Positions 10,898 through 26,432 of a DNA stretch of 64,000 nucleotides are shown piece by piece. Both the position numbers and the translations under genes were made by a program. The DNA comes from Letharia columbiana (Eukaryota > Ascomycota > Lecanoromycetes > Lecanorales > Parmeliaceae): assembly GCF_014066305.1 (NCBI RefSeq), contig NW_023501168.1, positions 62,001 to 126,000 on the forward strand, given 5' to 3'. The stretch's first letter is position 1; every line of letters starts with the position of its first letter. The notes below the pieces were generated by a model. It was given only the letters and a program-made list of their open reading frames with translations. It searched no databases and was not told the DNA's origin.

Positions 10898-13800
10898 AGA
10901 TATTAAATATAATTTTATAGTAATAATAATAAGATAGAATATATTACTATTATAAAGGATATTCTTACTACTTAAATATATTATATCGACTAATATAATA
11001 TAAAATAAGTACTCTTTATAATTCTATAATAATTAGAATATATTCGATAATCTTACTCTAAGAAAATCTAATAATTATATATCTTATTATATTAATTAAT
11101 CTATAATAAATATAATTCTATAATATAATATTAGATAATAGAAGAGAATTAATTAATTTATAAGAATACTCTCTAAAAGTAACTCTTTCTTCGAGTTAAT
11201 ATCTTGATTCTATATATATTATAAGCTTACTTTATTAAGTAAATATTATAAAACTAAACTCGCCTAAAATATATCTAGATATATATTTTAAGAAATATAT
11301 ATTTTATAAAATAAATATTATATATTATAGATCTTATAATATTATATTTTTATTAAAAATTTAATACTCTTCTAATTTAGTAGAATAGTAAAATATAATA
11401 AAATATAATATTTTTATAGAATTATAATAAGAAAGTAGATAGAGTTATATAGAAGATAGGGGAAATAGAGATTATATATTTTTTAAATTAAGATAAAGCT
11501 TATAGTATAAGTAAATATATTTATTTTAAAGATAAAGTTCTTAGAAATAAATAATTAATATCTTTATTTAATTTAATTAAGCTAGTAAATCTATATCTAA
11601 TATAATACTTTTTTAATTTAATATATATAAAGTCTTTAATATCGATATAATATTTTTTAGACTTCGTTATAACGAAGATTTATATTAAAAGAAAGTTTTA
11701 ACTATATTTAAAATTATATAAGATTTATAAATTTATTATCTAATTTATATAAAATTTAACTTTTATAGCGAAGTTAATCTATATATTTTAAAATATATTA
11801 AAAATAAATATATAGCGAAGAAGTAGAGAATAGAATAAAAGAATTTATTTTTAAAGTAGAAATAAAGTATTAACTTTATATTAGACTTCGTAATATTAAT
11901 ATATTTATTTATAAAATCGAAGATCTAATTAAATATACTAGAAGAATACTTAAAAGCGAAAAATTTAATAAGTAATATATATTCGAAGATACTTTCGAGA
12001 GTATAACTCTTATTATTTTTAATATAATCTTAAATCTTAATTTATAAATTATTAATATAAGTATTATAGTAAATATAGAGCTAAGAATTATATTTATATA
12101 TTCTAAATAGTATAAATCTTTTAATTACTTTTATTCTAGTTAATTCTATTATTACTCTTCTCTTATTTTTAGCTTTATTTTATAATATTATCTCTCTATA
12201 TAGCTTTAATAATAAAAATATAAAAAGCTATTCTAAATTTTACTAGATATATAAATTAATAATAAATTTTAAGCTTATTAAAAGTTATATATATATTAAC
12301 GAAGATATTACTAGCTCTATTTAATATTTTTTTAAAAGAATTATTAAGAGTATTTATTTTTTTAAATTTAGAGATAGATATTAAAGATTAGATAATAGAG
12401 CTACTTTTTAATAAAGTAATCTCTATCTTAAATTTATTAATATTTTTATTTTTTTTATTTAATAATATACTATAACTCTAGATATTTAGAATTAATCTTT
12501 ATTAATAATATAATTAAATTAAGTAATTTATAATAAAATTTCGAAGTATACGCTTAAAGCTATTATCGTTATTCTTATCTTTAGAATCTATCTTCTATTA
12601 ATAAGATAGCGAAGATATATAATAATTCTTTTATAAAATTAAATATCTATTTTTCTAATCTAGAGTTTAGATTCTCTACTTCTTTATATTAATCTTAAAT
12701 ATATTCTCTTAATATCTCTTATTAAAAATTAATTTAGATAAAATAAAATTTAATTAAAATTAAGATTAAGTAAAATTCTTTCTTATTATATTTTTTATTA
12801 ATATATTTAAAATATATTAAAATAAAGATAATAAAAGATCTTATATATTAGATTTTAAATATATAAACGAGTAATATAAACTCTATCTAAAGAATAAAGA
12901 TAATAAATTAAAAAATTAAAAAGGCGGGAAAACTCGAATATTCTTTATTTATTTTTATCTTAATAAATTTAAATATAAACGCTTTTTTCTTATATCTAAT
13001 AGTATTAATATCTTTTTATTTATTATAATTATATTATTAATATAACTATTAAATAATATCTAAATTATTCTTCTATTCTAGCGCTATCTAACGCTTTTAT
13101 ATAAATTATTAATTATATTTTATTAGCTCTCTAATATTTTATTATCTCTCTACTAAAAACGCTATCTTTTATTATCTAATATATATTTAAAGAAAATAAG
13201 ATTTAATATATTCGAAGAGTAAAGAAATATTTATATTAATAATTTATATATAATTATTATATATAAACTTTAAAAGCTTATCTTCTAAATAGAATTATAA
13301 AAATTTAATTATTTTTACTATCTATTATTCTAGATCTATTATTAAAAGAAATATTAGATATATAAAATATAAGATAATTATAAAAGATTAATAATAAGTA
13401 GAATAGCTATAGAAATAATTAGATATTATAAATTTCTATAATTATAAAATAAAATATAAGTATTTCTAGATTTTGAAGATTAAGATATAGAATTACGCTT
13501 TCTCTACTTTTCTTAATATTATAATAATATTAAATATAAACTAATAATATTATAATAATATCTATTTATAATATTTATTTAATATTCTAATTTATAATCT
13601 AGCTATTTATAAGCTTTTTTTAATATTTTTTAAAATATCTTCGAAATCTTCTATCTCGCCCTATCTCCTCTATCTTCTCCGCTATTTTAAGTCTTCTCGA
13701 TATCTTATATAACTTTTTTAATAATTTTAATAATATTATTTATTTAGCTTCACTTCTATAATTATAATTCTTTATTTTAAAAATTTATTATTATTATATA

Positions 13801-16800
13801 TATAAGTATAAGTTTTTAGAGAGTATAAATTTGATTTATAATATTAAATAAAGATCTATAAATTTAATTATATCGTTCTATTTTAAGATTTAAATTCGAT
13901 ATTATTAAGCGATAACGATTAAATAATTTTAAATAAAAAAATAAGAGCGAAAAATAGAAATATAATAGTAATATATTTAATAAATTTAATAAGTCTATAA
14001 AGTCTAATAAGTCTATAGAGTCTATAAAGTTTGTGGAGATTATATCGTAAGATAAGATATTTATATTATTTAAGATTATTATTAATAGTAGTTTTAATAT
14101 AAGTTTTCTAGTATTAATATATACGCTTTTACTAACTTTTAAAAACGCTATCTCTATTATTAATAATTTATTTAAATATATAGAGAATATAAAAGTAGAA
14201 GATTTTATATATAAAGCTTTAGCTAATAATTTTAATTTTTTATTCTTAAAGATCTCTATTAATACGCTATCTAATCTTCTTTTATCTTTTAAATTTTCTT
14301 AATAAATTTTTTTAGATAACTTTAATAAGCTAGCTTAAGATAAGTTTATTATATCTTCTAATAAAAGTATATTATTATCTTTATATCATTTTTTAATAGT
14401 AGATTTATTAAAAGAAATATTATATAAGTGAATTAATTAAGAGATAAAGATATTTTTAATAATATTAAATTTATAATATAAGATATTTAATATTACTTAA
14501 TAAAATTATTAAAGTTTATTAAAGATATTTAATCTTCTCGAAAATTTATAAACGCTTAAAGATCTTTCTTACTTTATTATAATTTTTAAGAAATATATTA
14601 ATATATAGCTATTATTAATACGATTATAACGTTAAAAGATAGATATAATATAAGAGTAGTTTTCGATATAAAGTAAGTAGAAGAAAGTTTAAATTATAAA
14701 GAATATAATATATTTCTTCGATTTCATTAAGCTATTTAAAATTATACTTTTATTAATTAAATTTCGTATTAAGATTTATATAGAGATAATATATTTCGTT
14801 AATTAATTCTCTAAGCTCTATTATTTTTTAATATAAACTTCTTTTATTAAATCTTACTTAAGAGAATATATATTCTATCTTAATTAAACTTTAATCTTTT
14901 TCTCTAATATTATCTATTATTATTATAAAAAAAAATTATTTTTATTAAAATAATTATAAATATTATATAGTTTATATTATTATAATTAATAGAGATAAAA
15001 TAATTATTAGGGAAATAATTAATTAAATTAGAATTCTTATAAATCCGCTTTATATTATAAGCGCTTTTAAATTAAAAGAATTAAATTTTTCGATATTAAT
15101 ATACTTAATAATTAAAGAACTATTTCTCTTAGAATAAAAAACTCTTTATTTAAGTTAAGAATAAGTTTATATTAGAGAAATCGATATATATTTTAATTAT
15201 TATTATAAAGAATTAGATATTAAATTAAATAGAAATATATTAATATATTAATTAAAATTTATAATATATTAAATCTTTAAGCTTAATAATAAAAATACTT
15301 ATTTATTATAACTCTCTATATCTATTTATAGAGTATTAAAGCTAAATATATATAAGTATATATATTTAACTAGCTTTACTATATCTTTATATCTTTTAAT
15401 TTCTCTTCTTATCTTTATTAATATATTTAATTTATATTAGAATATATATTAATCTCTAATAAGAATTTATATTATAATCGCTAGTCTAAATTAATAAGAG
15501 AGAAAATAAAGAGTTAATATACTATTCTTAATACTTAGTTTATATATTAATAATTTTAAAAATATAATTAAAATTCTAAAATTTAAATTAATAATTTTAA
15601 ATTATAATATTAAAATTAATTTTAATAGCGTAGATATATTTATATATATCTATATTATAACTTTTATAGAAGATATAAAATATTAATAAAAGAATTCTAA
15701 TTTTATATCTCTAATTATTAATAGAAAATATTTAAAATATTTAATTATAAAGAAGTAAAAAGCGAATTTAACTTTTAATATTATATTTAATACTCGCTAT
15801 TATTATTAGATTTTATATAAATAAATTAAAAATAATATATTTATAAATAATACTAAATTCTTTTAAAATATAAAAATAAGATCTAAATAGACTTCGCTAA
15901 TTATTATCGCGTTATCTTTAAATATTATATATAATCGATCTAGAGATATAATATATTTAGAATATATTAGAATTATTAAATAAGCGTAATATATATTATT
16001 CGCTATTATACTTATTAATGTTAATATTAATATCTATTATGCTAAGCTTTAATACTTTTTCTTTTTATCTAATTAAGATTAATTATAATTATTTAAATAT
16101 TATCTTACTAATTATTAAATATAAAAATATAATAAACTCTTAATTATTATATTTTTATTTTTACGAATCTAGCTATAACTTAAATAAATTAATTTTATAT
16201 ATTTAAAAGTTATAAAAGTAATAATATCTTCGATATTAAATTTTAATAGCGTTAATTTAATTATTATATATTACGCTATTATAATTAAAAATAATATTAT
16301 AATCTTAATATAGAATATAAGTTAAATAAATTAATAGAATATAATATTACTATTATTATAATTAAAAAAAATATTTTAAAGACTCTATTAATATATTACT
16401 CTTATCTACTCTAAGAACTTTAAGTATAATAATTATCTTATTTTCTTTAAATAAATAATATTAATTAATCTCTTAGATAATAATTTCGAAGTAGAAAGTA
16501 TATTTAAAAATAGCGAGTTATAATATTTAGATTATTTAGAATATAAATATTTAGCGAAGACTTTTAAAATTAAAAGCGATATTATAAAATAAGTAATAAT
16601 ATTTTATAACGTTATAATATATCTAAATATATATATTACTCTATACTATAAGAATATAATTATAAAATATATTATTTCTAATAATTATATTACTCTTAGC
16701 GATAAAAATAAATATAGATATATATATAGAATTTACTTTATTTATTATCTCTATACTAATTTAATAAAAAAGATTCTTTAAGAAAATAATAATTTAAATT

Positions 16801-19072
16801 AATTTTTAAGATATAGAAAAGATTTTACTTAATAAAGAGAGCTTATATTAAACTCTACGCTTTATTTTTATTAATTTATATATATTTATTAAGTTTAAAT
16901 TAATTATAAAGATAATAAAAATATATTTAAAGTATCTTACTCTTCTAACTAAATTACTACTTTACTCTAAATTAAATATTAAAAAAAAATTATATTAATT
17001 TTAAATAATAATTATTAGAAATATAGTTTATAAAAAGCCGCTAGCGCTAAGATATTTAAATTATAAATATATTATAAAGAATTTAGAATAGTCTTTATAG
17101 TCTAATTAGCTTACTCTCGATAATCTATTTTTAATATTATTATAATATATTTATAAAATAAACTATAAAGAGCTTAATATTATTTTATCTAAATATATTA
17201 AATTATAATAATATTAAAAATTTAGCTTTATAAATTAATAAGATATTTAACTCTCCTTTTTTTAATAACTTTTATATTTCTATTATTTATCTATATATAT
17301 AAACTTAATAATAATTATAAAAATCGCTATCTAGAATAAATAATTATTAATAAATTATAATAAGATATCTAAATATCGAATTATATTTAATATTATAGAT
17401 TTTATTATTATTTAAAACTTTAACTTAGCTCGAGTTAATAATATCTTTTTATATAAGCTCTCTAAAAAATATATTAAATTATTTATTAGAGTAATTATAG
17501 TATAAAACTTTAAAGAATTAAAGCTTAACTTTATTTTTAATTTTTTTATTAAAGATTATTAAAGATAATATAAATTTTTAAATTTTTAGATATCGATATA
17601 AAAAAGTATTATATTTTATAATAAATTATAAAGAGTATAATAATAAAATTAAAGAGAATTTAGAGAGAGATAATTAAACCCTTTTATTAAATTATAATTA
17701 TAATATTTAATTTATATAAGCTAATAAATCTACTTTTAGATTAATATACGAGTTAAATATTTTATTTTTTGATATTTTAATTAGCTATTAATATAGATAA
17801 TACTTTATTTTAAATAGAATATCTCGAAAATAGAAGTAATAAGGAGATAAGAGTTATTAAATACTATTATTAGATATATTATAAGTTAAGTAATATAGAT
17901 AAATAAGCCCTTTATTAAATTTCTATATTTTTATTTTATATTTATACTTTATTTACTATAAACTAATTAATCTAGCGAAGAAGTAAATTTAAAATATTAG
18001 AATTATAAAGATAGAATTAACTTTAAATAATTTTTTTATTAAATATATAAAGAGCGTAATATAATTTTTTAAGATATTTCTTTTTTAAAAAGCTAGCTAT
18101 TATAGTATTAACGCTTTTATATAATTAATAAATTAGACTTATTATCTCTCTAAATATATATATATATATAGATATCTTTAGAATATAGCGATTATCTTTA
18201 TAGAGTTATAGTATTAGATTATTAACTCTTTATTTTATCTATAAAGTTTATTTATTAATCTCTATTCTACTATTAATTCTATTTTTAATAATTATCTAAA
18301 GAATAGTAATAAAGAGTTTATTTAAGATAATTAGAGCGTAGAAATTATTAATCTACGTAGTTTATTTTAAAGAGAGCTTCTCTAAAATAAAATATTAATA
18401 TTTTAATAGAGATATTCTTAGCTTAATTATCTTTAGATATAAGAATATTATCTAAAAACTTATAAGAAGTATAATATATTATTAGATAAGATTAAGAATA
18501 AGTAAATTATCTAATTAAAAGATAGTAGATTATAGAATATTATAGCTATATAACGATTTTAATATAAATTAAAATAGAAGATATTAGAGAATAAGCTATT
18601 TTTTTTTTAAATTTCTTTATATTATAATAATAGTAATTAGATATAACTAATTTATAATTTAATTATATAAATAAATATAATAAATAATTACGAGGTATTT
18701 CTAATATATAATAAGTTATTTCTAAATTATTTCTAAGATATCTCTTTTATCCCCACTTTCTTATACTCTCTTCGTATTTATTAATAGCGCTCTTTTATAT
18801 AATAATATTTTTATATTTTATTAATAACTATCTAGTATTCTTATACTTTTAACTTTTATATTATTTATTATTATATCTAAATTAATATTTCTTTTAAATT
18901 AATAATAACTAGAAATATTAGCTATTATAATTTATATTTATAGCGATAAATATTAATATATTAATAGACTTATATATAAGTACTCTTTATTCTAGATTAT
19001 ATAATAGCGATAGATTAATTATAATAGGGATATAAAGAATATAAATAACTTTTATAATTTTATAAATTAGGT

Positions 19073-19178
19073 AATTTATAAGTCTAATTTATAGATATAT
19101 TAGAAATACTTATATAATATTAAATAACTTATAAGCCTAATTTATAGATATATTAAAAATATTTATACGATATAATAA
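19073..19178. repeat. Tandem duplication, 53-bp unit
   Basis: AATTTATAAGTCTAATTTAT (19073) recurs as AACTTATAAGCCTAATTTAT (19126), and the similarity continues through AGATATATTARAAATAYTTAT. The copies differ by transitions. Confidence 0.75.
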
Positions 19179-19920
19179 TTTAAATAGTTAATCTCGTATT
19201 ATAAATAGATTAATCTTTTTCTCTTTTCTAGCTATTTAAAAGTAAATATATTCTTTTATATTATTAGCGAGAATTAAATTAATAAACTATTCTCTAGATT
19301 AGCTTTCTTTTTAATATATCGTCTATTTAATAATATTATATTTCTATTATATATCTCTTTTTATTTCTTTATTTTTAATGCGCCTTTATTTAAAGTTTAA
19401 AGAGTCTTCTAATATATAATAAGTTAATATTATAAATAAAAGAGGTATATTAATTATAACGCGATTAGATTATAAATAAAATTCTATTTAATATAAATAA
19501 TATAATATAATTAAGATATATAATTTATTTATATTTTTATTATATATACTTTAATATCGCTAATTACTAAATCTAGTAAATATAAAAAATATATAAATAT
19601 TATTAGATATATATCGCTTTTTAACTCTAGTATATTACTCTATAAGTATTCTACTAATAAAAGATTGCTAATTAATTTATAATAGCTGAAGATTAAGTAA
19701 ATATTATAAGATATATAGGAGAATGAGATAGATAAGATAAGATTAGAGGGATGCGGAGAGGGTAACTACTTTTATCTATATAATCTATTTTATAAATAAT
19801 AGCAATTATTAATATGTGAGATGCGTATATAAATTAGTATCGACTAGATTCGGTTTATTATATAAAATAAAAGTGGTACTTAGTTTAAATAATTCGATAC
19901 CTGCGGAGATAGAATTTAAA

Positions 19921-19985
19921 GATCTTTAATAGATTTTAAATAGATCTTTAATAGATCTCTAATAGATCTTTAACAGATTTTTGAA
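19921..19985. repeat. Degenerate tandem repeat, AGATCTTTAAT type
   Basis: About five units of AGATCTTTAAT/AGATTTTAAAT, 14-15 bp apart, in the less mutated right part of the unassigned insertion. Confidence 0.7.
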
Positions 19986-20394
19986 TGATATTCGAAAAGT
20001 CGATAACTATTATTCGAATATAGGGTTATACAAATTAAACAGTTAAATAAAATAGAAAGTTATATAAGATAAATAATTTATTTCAATAGAAGGTTTCTTA
20101 GAATAGCATATTCGACTCTCTAACTATAGAAATATATATCACCTAAAATAGTCTATTAACTAGTCGAGGAAATGCCTATTGTAACTAAATAGTAAGGACG
20201 ATAGGTTTAAAAAATAAGTTATCTACGCTATATGAACTATATATAGATATATCGTCTTCCGTACTACCGGCCCCTATAAGGTAGTTAATTAAATCTATAA
20301 AAATCGCTTAATAAGTTAAAATCTTTCAAAGCTATTATAATAGAGAACGTTTTTAATTATATATATTAAAATTCTAATAATCTTAATTTCTTTA

Positions 20395-23300
20395 ATTCTA
20401 GCTATAATAATAAGTCTATTAATATTAAATTATTAATTAAGTATATCGATAAGAAAATATATTTTTAAGATATATATCTATTCGTAAAACGAGCTAAGGA
20501 TCTTACTATTATTAAGAGTATTAATCTAGTTTAAAAAAACTTATAAATAAATTTATATAAAATAGCATTAGAATAGTAAATAATAGAAATTTCTATTATC
20601 GAGAAATATATTATTAAGTTTAATAATAGCGTTAAGAAATAAACTATTTTATTAATTATTAGATTTAAAAAATCTACTATAATAGCGATTAACGCTATAC
20701 TTCGCGAGCGTTATATTATATATAATATAATTTCTTATTATAAACTATATAAGTATATTTAGAAGATTTTAAGATTAACTAAAAATGTAAATATAATATT
20801 TATTAAAAATTAATTTAATATTATTTATAATAATATTAATCTTAAACTTCGATATAATATTAAAAAATCTAAGGATATTATAACTATAAATTTATTTCTT
20901 ATAATTTTTAATAATTATAAATATAAATAATAGGCTTATATTAATAAATATAAAAGAAATCTAGATTTAGAAAATATAACTTCTAAATCTTCTTTCTAGA
21001 TAAATTAATAATTTTATTTTTATAAAAGTAAGTCTATAGAGTAGTATAATTAATATAATAGTTTATTTAATTATAAAGATTAATTAAGTTTTATTTAATT
21101 AAGTCTTTAATCTAATTATTAAATAGAATATTAATCTTTATATTAATCTAAGTTATAGTCTTAATATATTTTTTATTAAAATTCTTAAATTTATTAGCTA
21201 TAGTAGTCTCGTTATTTAAGTTATTTAAATAGATTAATATAACTAGATTAGCGCTTAAATAGAAATTAATTTTAAAAATTTCTCTATAACGCTTTTAGAT
21301 TATTAGATTTATAAACGAGTTAAGTTTTTAATCTTAAGAATAATAATAATTTTATTTTTTTAGCTCGCTTTTAATAATATAAATAAGTTATCTTATTCTA
21401 CTAGATCTTAATATAATCTAGAAAATCGCTTTTAATCTTAATAATAAAGAATTTATTAAGTATTCGAAAATATTATAGATAAGAACTTTAATAATAAGTA
21501 TAAGAAGTTTATAGAATTCTATTAGTATTATACTACGAAAGAATAATATCTAGATAAAGCTTTTTAAAAAGCTTTATTCTTTAAGTATAAATTTTATAAT
21601 AATAACGATTATAATAATATATAGAATATATACTTCGTAAATAAGAAAGTTGATTATATATATAGTAAATATAAATTTTTTTTTTTAAGAAATAAACTTT
21701 TTAAGTATCTGCGATTAAATTATTAGAAGATTATAAAAGTAAAATCTTCTAATACTATTATCGAAAAAAATTTCGAATTTAAAAGATTTAAAGTAAATTT
21801 TAATAAGTTTAAAGTATTTATAGCTAATAATATCTACGTAAAAACGATTATTAAATTTATCGCTAAATTAAGTTATAATATTAAATCTAGATATAACTTT
21901 AGAAATTAAAAATATATTATTATAAAGATTAGATATACTCTAGATTCTAAAGTTAAGAAAAGCGAAGTTTTATCTAACTTCGATTACGAAGTAATATTAG
22001 AAGATTATATTTATTTATAAAAGTATATTTTTAATCTTAAGATTAAGAAGATAATATTTTTTATATTAATTTAAGAAGTAGATAATAAGATTATTAATAT
22101 AGTCGAGTATACTAGCGTTATAATCTACGTTAATAATATTATTAATAAATTCTAAAAAAAGAGAATAGTCTATTTTACGATAAAAGTATATATTATAAAT
22201 AATCTTAAAGTTAATATTTTTATTAATATAGATATTATAACGTTATAGAAAATAATTATAAATTTAAACGCTCGAAGTATTAGATTAGAAAAGTATTAGA
22301 AATTAAAAGTATTAATAAATATTATAATAAGAATTTAACTTTATTTTAAATATATTATTTATATTAAGACTACGATTATTATAATATTAAATATAATTTT
22401 AAAAGTATTTATCGCGTATAATAAAGCTATTTTCGAAGATAGAGATTTCTTATTTAAATCGAATTATACTTAAGACTTTAAGCTTATAGATAAAAAAATT
22501 ACTTATATTATTAATTATATAATCTCGATAATATAGATATATAATACTATAATAATATCTATTCGTCTTTAATATAAAATAAGATTAAGAGTATTCTATA
22601 AATATAAGTAAGATAGTATTTTTCTAATAATATCCGCTAACGTATATCTTATCGTCGAAAATATAAAATTATAAAAAAGAATTTTGCTAAAGAAATTATA
22701 TTAGCTATTACTACGTTTATTAAATTAATCTAAAAACCTATATTTCTCTCTATTTTAATATTTATAGATTCTATTATTATAGTAGAATCTACTTATACTT
22801 AAATTAATTTAAATCTTAAATATATAATATTTAATAATATGATTATTTATAATACTTCGTAAATTACTTCGTAAATTACTTTCGTAATAGAGAAATTTTC
22901 GAAGATCTAATAAAATTAAAATATTATTATAAATATTTTAAAAGAAGAATAGATATCTATTTCTCTAAAGTTAAATATTATAGCTAAGTCTTCGCGAGTA
23001 TATTCTATTAATTAAAAAGATAAGAATAATATTAATAAAATTTTTAATAAAATATATAATTAAGATAAGATAAAGTAATTTAATTAGTTTATATTTTATA
23101 ATTATTCTATCTTTATAATATAGAGATAGATATTTAATAATAATAGAAAGGATTATATTATTATTAATATTAGAGACTTTAATAAAATTATAAAATCTAA
23201 TTTTTATCCGTTATTTTTATAGTCGAATATTACTTTTACTATAGTAGAATTTTTATATATTTTTATAATAAATAATAATAACTATTTTTATTAATTTCTT

Positions 23301-26101
23301 ATACGCTATAAGAATAGATATAAGCTTATAATAGTATTTTATCGAGGATAAGAATAATATAATATTACTCTTATAGAATATAAAGAATTATCTCTTTATA
23401 TATAACGCTAGATAAATAAGATTCTTCGTTTACTTTAAGATTTTACTAGAGTATATATAAATAATATAATTATATTCTCGAAAATACTATTATAATATCT
23501 TAAGTATTTATAATAAATTTTTTTTTTTTAATAGCGTCGTATTAGTCTTAATTTTAAGAGATTATTTTTAGATTATTTCTCGATAATCTTATTAGAATAG
23601 CGAGTTAATTTTTTAAATCTTTTTACTTCTAAGAAAAAGCTAATAGCTATTATCTCGCTATACTTTCTAAAATCGCTATAAAAACTTAAAATATTTTTTA
23701 AATTTATAGAATAATTATAGTTATCTATATTATACTATATTTAATATATTAATTTATTATAATAGCGTAAGATAAAGCTTACGAAAGTTATTTCTAAGAA
23801 AGTTAAAGATTATATTTAAAAATAATATTTTAATATTTTTTATTATAAATTTATAAAAGTAGAAGTTAAGATTTTTTAGAATCTTTAAAAAATCTTTTTT
23901 AATTTAATATTTTTAATTTATTTCGATTTTAATTACTAACTTTATATTAATCTAGATACTTTTAAAAAATAAAGTTTTACTATTATAATCTATTATATAA
24001 TTAAAAATCTAGAGAATTAAGAATTCTTTTTATAGACGAATATATAATTAATTATATTTTTTAATAAAATACTAAATTAGACTAAGTGAAATTATTAATT
24101 TATAGAGTTAGAAGTTATTAATATAGTATAAATACTTAAAAAAAAAATTATATAATTAAATCTATTAAAAAGATATTAATAATAATTTTTATAAATTACT
24201 TAGCTATAATACTAATTTTATACTAGATTAATCTTATTACTTTAAATATTAATAAATTAAATCTATATTTAATACGTACTTCTTAATATCTTTTAATATT
24301 TAATCTTTTTATTCGCTATAAAATTAATAAGGCGAACGTTATATCTAATACTCTTTTATATCTATAAGAATCTATTTTAATAATTAAAAATAGCTTTAAA
24401 GTATTAAAAGCTTTATATAAATAAGCACTAAAAGCTAAGATTACTATATTTTTCTTATATTTAGTTTTTTAAGAAATATTAGTTAACTACTATATTATCT
24501 TAATAAAAATATCTATTAATTTTAAAATATAGCTTTTTAAAGAATATATTAAGAATAAATAATAAAGTAAGATTATTAAGATAGTTTATAAAATAGCTAA
24601 AAAAGCTATTATTACCGCTTTAGATTAATTTAAAGAAATCTTATTATTAATATAAGATTTTATTATAAAATTAAATAAGACTTTATAATAAATTTAAGAA
24701 TCTTTTATTATATTAAAGTATACTTTAAAATTTAATAATCTAAGTAATAATTAGCTTAATATTTACTTTAAATTATAAAATAAATTAATATATTATATAA
24801 ACTTTAATAATAGATATAAAAGACTATATATATTAAATATATTAGAAAAAAAGATTTTCAAATTAGTATATAATCGTTAGCATTATAGCGAATTTTATAG
24901 ATTTTATAATTAAATCGTTAATTCTATTTATATAAGATATCTAATAAAGTATTTATAAATTTATATAGATTACTATCTAGAATATAAGCTTAATTAAATT
25001 AAATATTATAAATCTTATAGAAATATAGTTCTTATCGATAGATTAGAAATCTTATTTTATATTTTTATTATAAATTTTATAATCGCGCTTTTAATAATCG
25101 CTAACGAATATAATTATCTACTTATTATTACGAATAAGTTTTTTAAATATATTTTAATTATATTAGAGAAAATAACTTATATTATTATCGAGTAGATCGA
25201 TCTTTTATTTACTATATTAATTTAATATAAATAAGATATTTTATTAACTACGATTAGTAATAGAGATTTTAAATTTATATCGAAATTCTAGTAAACTATC
25301 TTTAAGAAATTAAAAGTAGAGATTCTTATTTTTATAGCTTATTATCTCTAGATTAATAAGTAATTTAAGTATATAAATTAGATTATAGAAATCGCGCTTC
25401 GCTATTTTATTATAGCTAATTTTAAAATTAATTAAACGTTTATACTTTTATATCTTATAAATAATTTAAATAACTTTAAAAATTAATTTATAAGTGTATT
25501 ATCGAACTAGATTCTTTATAAATTTAATATTTATAATATTTTTAGAATATTAATTAAATTATTATAAGAAGATTTTAGTTATCTGCGATAGATATAATAA
25601 AAGTAAATAGAGATTTTTATAGCTTTTATTAATATTATAGCTAAGATATACTATAATAATATATATAAAGCTTTTAATATATTTAAAGATAATATAATTT
25701 TTCTACGCTTATATTATAAATATAAAATCTTTAATTTAAATAATTATAAATTTTATAATTAGCGAATTAGCTTCTTTAAGATTCTTAATAAAATTAAAAA
25801 GCTTACTTATCGACTTAAGCTTTCTTCTTTAATAAGAATTTACTTAGTTATTTTAATAGTATAATTAAAACCTACTATAAACGAGAATTCTTATATATAT
25901 ATTTATACTACTATTACTTCTAAAGTCGAGGAAAATAATATTATTATAAATATTTATAAGATTAAAATTCTATTAGAGAAATAGAAATCTAGAGATAAGA
26001 TTTAATACTTAATTAAGTAAAAGAATTATAAAAATAAATATAATATATAATACGATATAGATAATCTTAAGGATACTATAGAGCTAATTAAAGAATATAA
26101 G
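20395..26101 (+). pseudogene. Gypsy gag core and pol (PR-RT-RH-IN-chromodomain), RIP-degraded
   Basis: Domains can be followed on the plus strand. The Gag core is at about 20395-21000. A C2H2-type finger (K-L-F-K-x-L-R block) lies at about 21640-21730. Aspartic protease region at about 21800-22400, with the I-N-N-L-K-x-N block near 22198. Reverse transcriptase at about 23150-23530, where Y-I-D-D reads YINN near 23455. RNase H ends near 24365. The integrase zinc-binding region is at about 24870-25000 and its catalytic core at about 25040-25400 (T-N-K-F-x-K-Y-I block near 25128; S-N-R-D-x-K-F near 25258; final glutamate near 25388). A chromodomain is at about 25945-26100. Nearly all damage is stops and missense from C/G-to-T/A changes. 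A chromodomain usually directs integration to heterochromatin, which fits the location. Confidence 0.85.
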
Positions 26102-26149
26102 ATAATAATTTAGACTAGACTACGACTTAGAAGATTAAATCAATAATAT

Positions 26150-26400
26150 ATCGATACTTAAAGAATAAGTATTCTTGACTTTCTTTCTAATTGAAAGAAA
26201 GCTTAAAGAAATATCTAACTAAAAGAAATATCTTTCTTTACTTAAACTTCTCTGCTTGAGAAATAATTTACCTAAAGAATAAGCTTTATTAATATTCTTT
26301 TCGAAGAAAGGGCTTTCTCGACTTTCTTTCCGAAGAAAGCTTGAAGATATCTTTCTTTGCTTGAACTTCTCTACTTGAGAAATAACTTACCTAAACACCG
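26150..26400 (+). repeat. Imperfect duplication with hairpins in Gypsy 3' UTR
   Basis: Two related halves (about 26175-26285 and 26310-26395) share GACTTTCTTTC, GAAAGAAAGC and ACTTCTCTRCTTGAGAAATA. Each carries short inverted repeats of the type CTTTCTTTC/GAAAGAAAG. The second half and the following 35 bp (GAGGGCGTTGC) are less mutated. It lies just upstream of the 3' LTR, where the polypurine tract would be expected. Confidence 0.6.
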
Positions 26401-26432
26401 AGGGCGTTGCTTTCTTTTTGTTTGTTGGTATC

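Larger units (their letters stand above)
10195..20335 (+). other. Unassigned insertion of about 10 kb inside the Gypsy element
   Basis: This block separates the N-terminal gag region (to about 10190) from the Gag core (from about 20395). Its outer parts, about 10200-10840 and 19690-20330, kept more CpA, TpG and GC (for example CTACCGGCCCCTATAAGG near 20263), while the middle is strongly RIP-mutated. Plus-strand frames around 11600-12500 and 17400-18600 look protein-like when stops are read through, but I recognise no reverse transcriptase, integrase, helicase or transposase motif. Convincing terminal repeats and a target duplication were not found. It could be a large DNA transposon, a diverged LINE or two nested elements. 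Boundaries are good to about 50 bp at best. Confidence 0.4.

Noticed and set aside
11600..12500. LINE endonuclease-like reading in the unassigned insertion
   Set aside because: Only a few loosely matching residues could be seen and no reverse transcriptase followed, so no family was assigned.
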